A DNA stretch of 9,613 bases from GCA-016432345 sp964544105 (GTDB lineage: Bacteria; Patescibacteriota; Microgenomatia; Levybacterales; UBA12049), in NCBI GenBank assembly GCA_964544105.1, contig CAZIZQ010000033.1, positions 1 to 9,613 of the forward strand. Reading direction: 5' to 3'. The notes beneath the pieces are model-generated. The model had not been told where the DNA came from. It saw only the letters and a list, made by a program, of their open reading frames with translations, and searched no databases. Positions within the stretch are counted from its first letter, which is position 1, and the number at the start of each line of letters is the position of its first letter. Shown here one piece after another: positions 7,006 to 9,613 of the stretch. The position numbers and the translations under genes are program-made.

Positions 7006-7673
7006 ATTCAAGCTTTAAATTATCTTCTGTAAAAGAAACTCTTAACCAGAATACATTTAAAATTCTGTATTACAAGAATAAGGTGTATTTATTGCCTTTA
7101 AGTATTATTTTTTTAGCTATACTTTTGGTTTTTTTTGCCATCGTTCCACAGGTTAATGATTATTTTTCCTTAAGAGATGAGGAAGAAAATATCAAAGAGA
7201 AAATCGCCATAACAAAAAGCAATTCTACATTTCTTTCTGGCTTAAACGAGATTGAGCTAGACACAAATTTAAAAATTACAGCATCCGCATTACCTGTGGA
7301 AAAGGATTTTGGAGGGATTTTCCGCGTCAGAGGGCAAGCGGCAGCGGTTTCTAATGTTGTTTTGGGTGATTTTTCTTTCCAGAGTGCTACTCTTTCTTCT
7401 TTAGAATCAAAGGCTGCAAATGCGCTTCCTATTGAAATAACACTTATTATTAATAGCGGAATAGATGGAGCAAAGCGTTTCTTGCAAGAGTTAACACGCC
7501 GGTTGCCTTTGTCTGAAGCAGTAAATATTCAAACTGGAGAATCGTCATCAACAATAAGTGTTGTATTTTACTACAAACCCTATACTGCTGTTACTATTAA
7601 CCAAGATAGTAATTTAAAGCCTTTGTCTAAAGACGAGGTGTCTGTTGTGCGGGAGCTTTCTTTATTTAAGTAG
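7002..7673 (+). CDS. pilO: Type IV pilus inner-membrane protein PilO
   Basis: PilO forms a heterodimer with PilN and, with PilM, makes the alignment platform of type IV pili; GspM is the type II secretion counterpart. The 223 residues have a short cytoplasmic N-terminus, one membrane helix at about 28-48, a charged coiled-coil segment after it (SLRDEEENIKEKI), and a C-terminal alpha/beta domain with FLQELTRRLPLSEAVNIQTGE and a closing VVFYYKPY strand. Sequence motifs are weak in this family, so the call rests on topology, length and position after pilM and pilN. No cysteines. No pilP or pilQ follows, which agrees with a cell lacking a conventional outer membrane. The gene ends the operon and overlaps the 3' end of trmD on the other strand by 12 bases. 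Confidence 0.87.
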   Translation: MNSSFKLSSVKETLNQNTFKILYYKNKVYLLPLSIIFLAILLVFFAIVPQVNDYFSLRDEEENIKEKIAITKSNSTFLSGLNEIELDTNLKITASALPVEKDFGGIFRVRGQAAAVSNVVLGDFSFQSATLSSLESKAANALPIEITLIINSGIDGAKRFLQELTRRLPLSEAVNIQTGESSSTISVVFYYKPYTAVTINQDSNLKPLSKDEVSVVRELSLFK

Positions 7674-8342
7674 ATCAGGTCTTCTTTTTTTTGTTTTTTG
7701 TAACGCTTCTTTTTCTCTCCACTCAAGGATTTTTTTATGATCTCCCGAAAGAAGTATTGGTGGCACTTTTTTATTGTTATAAACAGCAGGTCTTGTATAT
7801 TGTGGGTATTCAAGAAGTTGTGTAGAAAATGATTCATTTACTATAGATTCTTTCGTTATAACACCCGGGAGAAGGCGTACAACGCTGTCGATAATTGCCA
7901 TTGCCGGAATTTCTCCGCCTGTTAAAACATAATCACCGATTGAGATTTCTTCATCGACAATGTCCCTAACCCGTTCGTCTACTCCTTCATACCGTCCACA
8001 AATAAAAATAAGGTGATCATATTTTGTTAATGCCTTGGCTTTTTTTTGATTGAATGTTCTACCTTGTGGATCTAAGAGTATTATTCTTTCCCTAATTTTG
8101 ACTTTTGACTTTTGACTTTTGACTTTTGCCAGCGCACTGGCAATCACATCCACTCTCATTACCATTCCTGCACCGCCGCCATAGGGAGTATCGTCAACAG
8201 TTTTGTGTTTGCCTAAGCCAAAATGCCGTAGATTGACATAGTTGATTTCTACCAATTTCTCACTTCTGGAAATTTTTAGTATCGAGTGGTCAAAAACACC
8301 CTGAAACATTTCTGGGAATAGAGTAAGAATGCTAATTTTCAT
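7662..8342 (-). CDS. trmD: tRNA (guanine-N1)-methyltransferase TrmD
   Basis: TrmD methylates N1 of G37 in tRNAs with G36G37, using S-adenosylmethionine, and so prevents +1 frameshifting; it is normally essential. The 226-residue protein shows the family landmarks: ISILTLFPEMF at the N-terminus, DDTPYGGGAGMVM (50-62), LDPQGRTFNQ (90-99), the trefoil-knot segment ICGRYEGVDERV (114-125), EISIGDYVLTGGE (132-144), IIDSVVRLLPGV with the Asp at 152 that matches the catalytic Asp of characterised enzymes, and RRPDLL near the end. Length is slightly under the usual 230-250. Residues 73-82 (KVKSQKSKVK) are encoded by a 7-base tandem repeat in a loop between conserved blocks. The start lies nine bases after the khpA stop without a clear ribosome site. 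The 3' end overlaps pilO. Confidence 0.97.
   Translation of the reverse strand: MKISILTLFPEMFQGVFDHSILKISRSEKLVEINYVNLRHFGLGKHKTVDDTPYGGGAGMVMRVDVIASALAKVKSQKSKVKIRERIILLDPQGRTFNQKKAKALTKYDHLIFICGRYEGVDERVRDIVDEEISIGDYVLTGGEIPAMAIIDSVVRLLPGVITKESIVNESFSTQLLEYPQYTRPAVYNNKKVPPILLSGDHKKILEWREKEALQKTKKRRPDLLK
8096..8130 (-). repeat. Heptanucleotide tandem repeat (GTCAAAA)4 inside trmD
   Basis: Read on the coding strand, four exact copies of GTCAAAA occupy 8123 down to 8096, preceded by one variant copy, GGCAAAA (8130-8124). Because the unit is seven bases, gain or loss of a single copy would shift the trmD frame; three copies would keep it. It encodes a lysine-rich stretch (residues 73-82) between conserved blocks. 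Confidence 0.95.
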
Positions 8343-8351
8343 TACGGGGTT

Positions 8352-8579
8352 TTAGGCAAGTGAAATGTTGATTCGCAGATTGTGTTTCATTGCCGGAATT
8401 TTCATCACATTGCGAAGGGCTCGGATAACTTTTCCTTCTTTGCCGATTATTTTCCCCATATCGTCTTTGTGTACGGTGACTATAAGTTCGGTTATTCCCT
8501 CTTGTTCTTCTTTATCCACTTTGACATCTTTTGGATTATCAACAATAGCAGAAATTATATGCAATAGTGCGTCTTTCAT
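8352..8579 (-). CDS. khpA: KhpA, KH-domain RNA-binding protein
   Basis: This 75-residue protein is a single type II KH domain. The RNA-gripping loop GKEG is at 46-49 within MGKIIGKEGKVIRALRNVM, and a beta strand ELIVTVHKDD precedes it. In other bacteria KhpA pairs with KhpB and binds many RNAs, affecting cell division and small-RNA regulation. Its place right after rpsP is the classic location (ylqC in Bacillus). The start codon is three bases after the rpsP stop, and no purine-rich ribosome site is visible (TAACCTATG), which suggests translational coupling. In Bacillus-type clusters rimM would follow; here trmD comes directly after a nine-base gap. Confidence 0.94.
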   Translation of the reverse strand: MKDALLHIISAIVDNPKDVKVDKEEQEGITELIVTVHKDDMGKIIGKEGKVIRALRNVMKIPAMKHNLRINISLA

Positions 8580-8582
8580 AGG

Positions 8583-8810
8583 TTATTTTACAAGGTTTGC
8601 TACTTGTGGACTTGGTGTTGCGCCTTTTGACACCCAGTAGTTAAATCGTTCCATATTGATCTTTTTGAGTACTTTATCAACCCGTTTTTCGTACCAACCA
8701 AGTGTTTCGATTGGCCTGCCATCCCGCCTGCTTCGTTTTTCTTTTACCACCACACGAAACTTGCGTTCGCCCTTTTTCCCCATTTGTGTAAGTCGTATTA
8801 CAACAGACAT
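8583..8810 (-). CDS. rpsP: 30S ribosomal protein S16
   Basis: S16 binds 16S rRNA and helps fold the 5' domain of the 30S subunit. The 75 residues open VVIRLTQMGKKGERKFRVVV and continue with SRRDGRPIETLGWYEK and INMERFNYWVSKGATPSPQV before NLVK, all matching the S16 fold. It is at the short end of the family (commonly 80-90) because the basic C-terminal tail is absent. The ATG lies 16 bases after the rnc stop. The region before it (AGCACCTATG) has no Shine-Dalgarno sequence. Like khpA, it has ACCT directly before the ATG. Confidence 0.97.
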   Translation of the reverse strand: MSVVIRLTQMGKKGERKFRVVVKEKRSRRDGRPIETLGWYEKRVDKVLKKINMERFNYWVSKGATPSPQVANLVK

Positions 8811-8826
8811 AGGTGCTATTGTACCA

Positions 8827-9486
8827 TTATTTTCCTACCTTCTCAAGAGCCTTCACGGCGGCTTGTTCTTCTGCTTGCTGTTTTGATTTCCCCGAACCAG
8901 TGCCAAGCAGCTTTTCTTCCACATAGACGCCGATGGTAAATGTTTTGGCATGCGCAGGCCCTTCTTCTTTGATAACTGTATACACAGGTGATTTTTGTTT
9001 GTTTGATTGTACGTGTTCTTGCAGTAAGCTCTTTGGGTCTTTAAGGGTTCGTTTTTCGGCTAATGTTTTGGCTTTTTTTAGAACTGTATTTTGAATAAAA
9101 TTATCAACCTCATCATATCCTTGGTCTAGAAAGAGCGCGCCGATGAAAGCCTCGAAGGAATCGGCCAACAGGGATTGGTTTTGTCTACCCTTTGAGTCTT
9201 CTTCTCCCTTTGAAAGCTTTAGCATGTCCCCAAAAGATAACTCTTTTGCGTTTTCGGCCAGGTTTTTGGTATTTACCAGGAGGGAGCGTAGATTGGTTAG
9301 TGTTCCTTCTTCAAACTGCGAATACTCTCTAAAAAGATGTTGGGAAACTACATACGAAAGGATGCTGTCGCCTAAAAATTCCAGCCGTTCGTTAGAGGCT
9401 ACTTTTTCTTTTGCTTCATTTAAGTATGACCGGTGTGTAAAAGCCTGGTCAAATAATTTTTGATTTTTTAATTTAGGTAGTTGCAT
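8827..9486 (-). CDS. rnc: Ribonuclease III
   Basis: RNase III cuts double-stranded RNA and releases 16S and 23S precursors from the primary rRNA transcript. In this 219-residue protein the signature NERLEFLGDSIL supplies Glu33, Glu36 and Asp40, Glu60 lies in EEGTLTNLRS, and Asp109 and Glu112 lie in LADSFEAFIGALFLDQG; together these match the full metal-binding catalytic set. A double-stranded RNA-binding domain follows from about 148 (DPKSLLQEHVQ, SPVYTVI, GTGSGKSKQQAEEQAA). The length is close to the usual 220-230. The ATG lies inside the 3' end of nusB, a 14-base overlap, and no ribosome site is evident. Grouping with nusB and rpsP suggests joint control of ribosome production. Confidence 0.97.
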   Translation of the reverse strand: MQLPKLKNQKLFDQAFTHRSYLNEAKEKVASNERLEFLGDSILSYVVSQHLFREYSQFEEGTLTNLRSLLVNTKNLAENAKELSFGDMLKLSKGEEDSKGRQNQSLLADSFEAFIGALFLDQGYDEVDNFIQNTVLKKAKTLAEKRTLKDPKSLLQEHVQSNKQKSPVYTVIKEEGPAHAKTFTIGVYVEEKLLGTGSGKSKQQAEEQAAVKALEKVGK

Positions 9487-9613
9487 AAGTAATAATTTTG
9501 CCCAAAGCGCCGTTTATAAAGCTAGGGCTGGTATCTCCTCCATATTCTTTTGCGAGTTCTATCGCCTCATCTATTATAACTTTTGGCGGTTCTTTTTTCT
9601 CTACAGTTAATTC
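9473..9613 (-). CDS. nusB: Transcription antitermination protein NusB (C-terminal 46 residues)
   Basis: The frame is open from the window edge (9613) to the TAA at 9475-9473 and gives 46 residues. PPKVIIDEAIELAKEYGG followed by DTSPSFINGALGKI is the characteristic C-terminal helix pair of NusB (family pattern: inEAielAk.yg...s..FvNGvLgk). NusB with NusE/S10 binds boxA RNA and promotes antitermination of rRNA operons. The start is outside the window. It overlaps rnc by 14 bases, in keeping with one operon. The fragment is short, but the match is clear. Confidence 0.88.
   Translation of the reverse strand, partial: ELTVEKKEPPKVIIDEAIELAKEYGGDTSPSFINGALGKIITYATT

Noticed and set aside
7671..7699. 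Terminator after pilO (short AGAT-CAG-GTCT stem followed by T runs)
   Set aside because: The stem is only four pairs with one wobble, and the T runs are the antisense of the conserved lysine-rich TrmD C-terminus.
8096..8130. CRISPR-like array
   Set aside because: The units are seven bases with no spacers and lie within a coding gene; it is a simple tandem repeat.

Overview
The window is almost fully coding and reads as two convergent operons from a small, gene-dense bacterium. It most likely comes from the Candidate Phyla Radiation (Patescibacteria), perhaps Microgenomates or a relative. This placement is an inference. It rests on the compact layout, on type IV pilus proteins of the style seen in that group, on a large secreted protein ending in WQEVAP next to the minor pilins, and on an rpsP-khpA-trmD cluster without rimM. 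TGA is used as a real stop at many junctions, so the recoded UGA of Gracilibacteria/Absconditabacteria is unlikely. No rRNA, tRNA, CRISPR array or insertion sequence was seen.

Plus strand, 1-7673: one tightly coupled type IV pilus / type II secretion-like operon, entered in mid-gene. First comes the 3' part of a large cysteine-rich, multi-domain surface protein (1-2127). Six prepilin-type proteins follow: two GspG-like, one GspH/FimT-like, one PilV/GspI-like, one PilW/GspJ-like and one PilX/GspK-like. Then come PilM, PilN and PilO, the cytoplasmic and inner-membrane alignment complex. This order matches gspG-H-I-J-K-L-M of type II secretion systems, with PilM plus PilN in the place of GspL. 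Pilus motor, platform and prepilin peptidase genes (pilB, pilC, pilT, pilD) are not in the window. The simplest reading is that the minor pilins form a tip complex carrying the large protein as an adhesin, and that PilMNO connects the pilus to its motor.

Minus strand, 9613-7662: a housekeeping RNA and ribosome operon, transcribed as nusB (3' end only), rnc, rpsP, khpA and trmD. It links transcription antitermination, rRNA processing, ribosomal protein S16, a KH-domain RNA chaperone and tRNA m1G37 methylation. The two operons meet tail to tail, and pilO and trmD overlap by 12 bases.

Noncoding sequence is negligible. The longest gap is 33 bases (4561-4593), and the promoters of both operons must lie outside the window. 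The points most worth a second look are: the surface protein as a possible PilY1 analogue; six gene junctions that all use the same CCATGA overlap; an even number of cysteines in every secreted pilin; and a 7-base tandem repeat inside the trmD reading frame.
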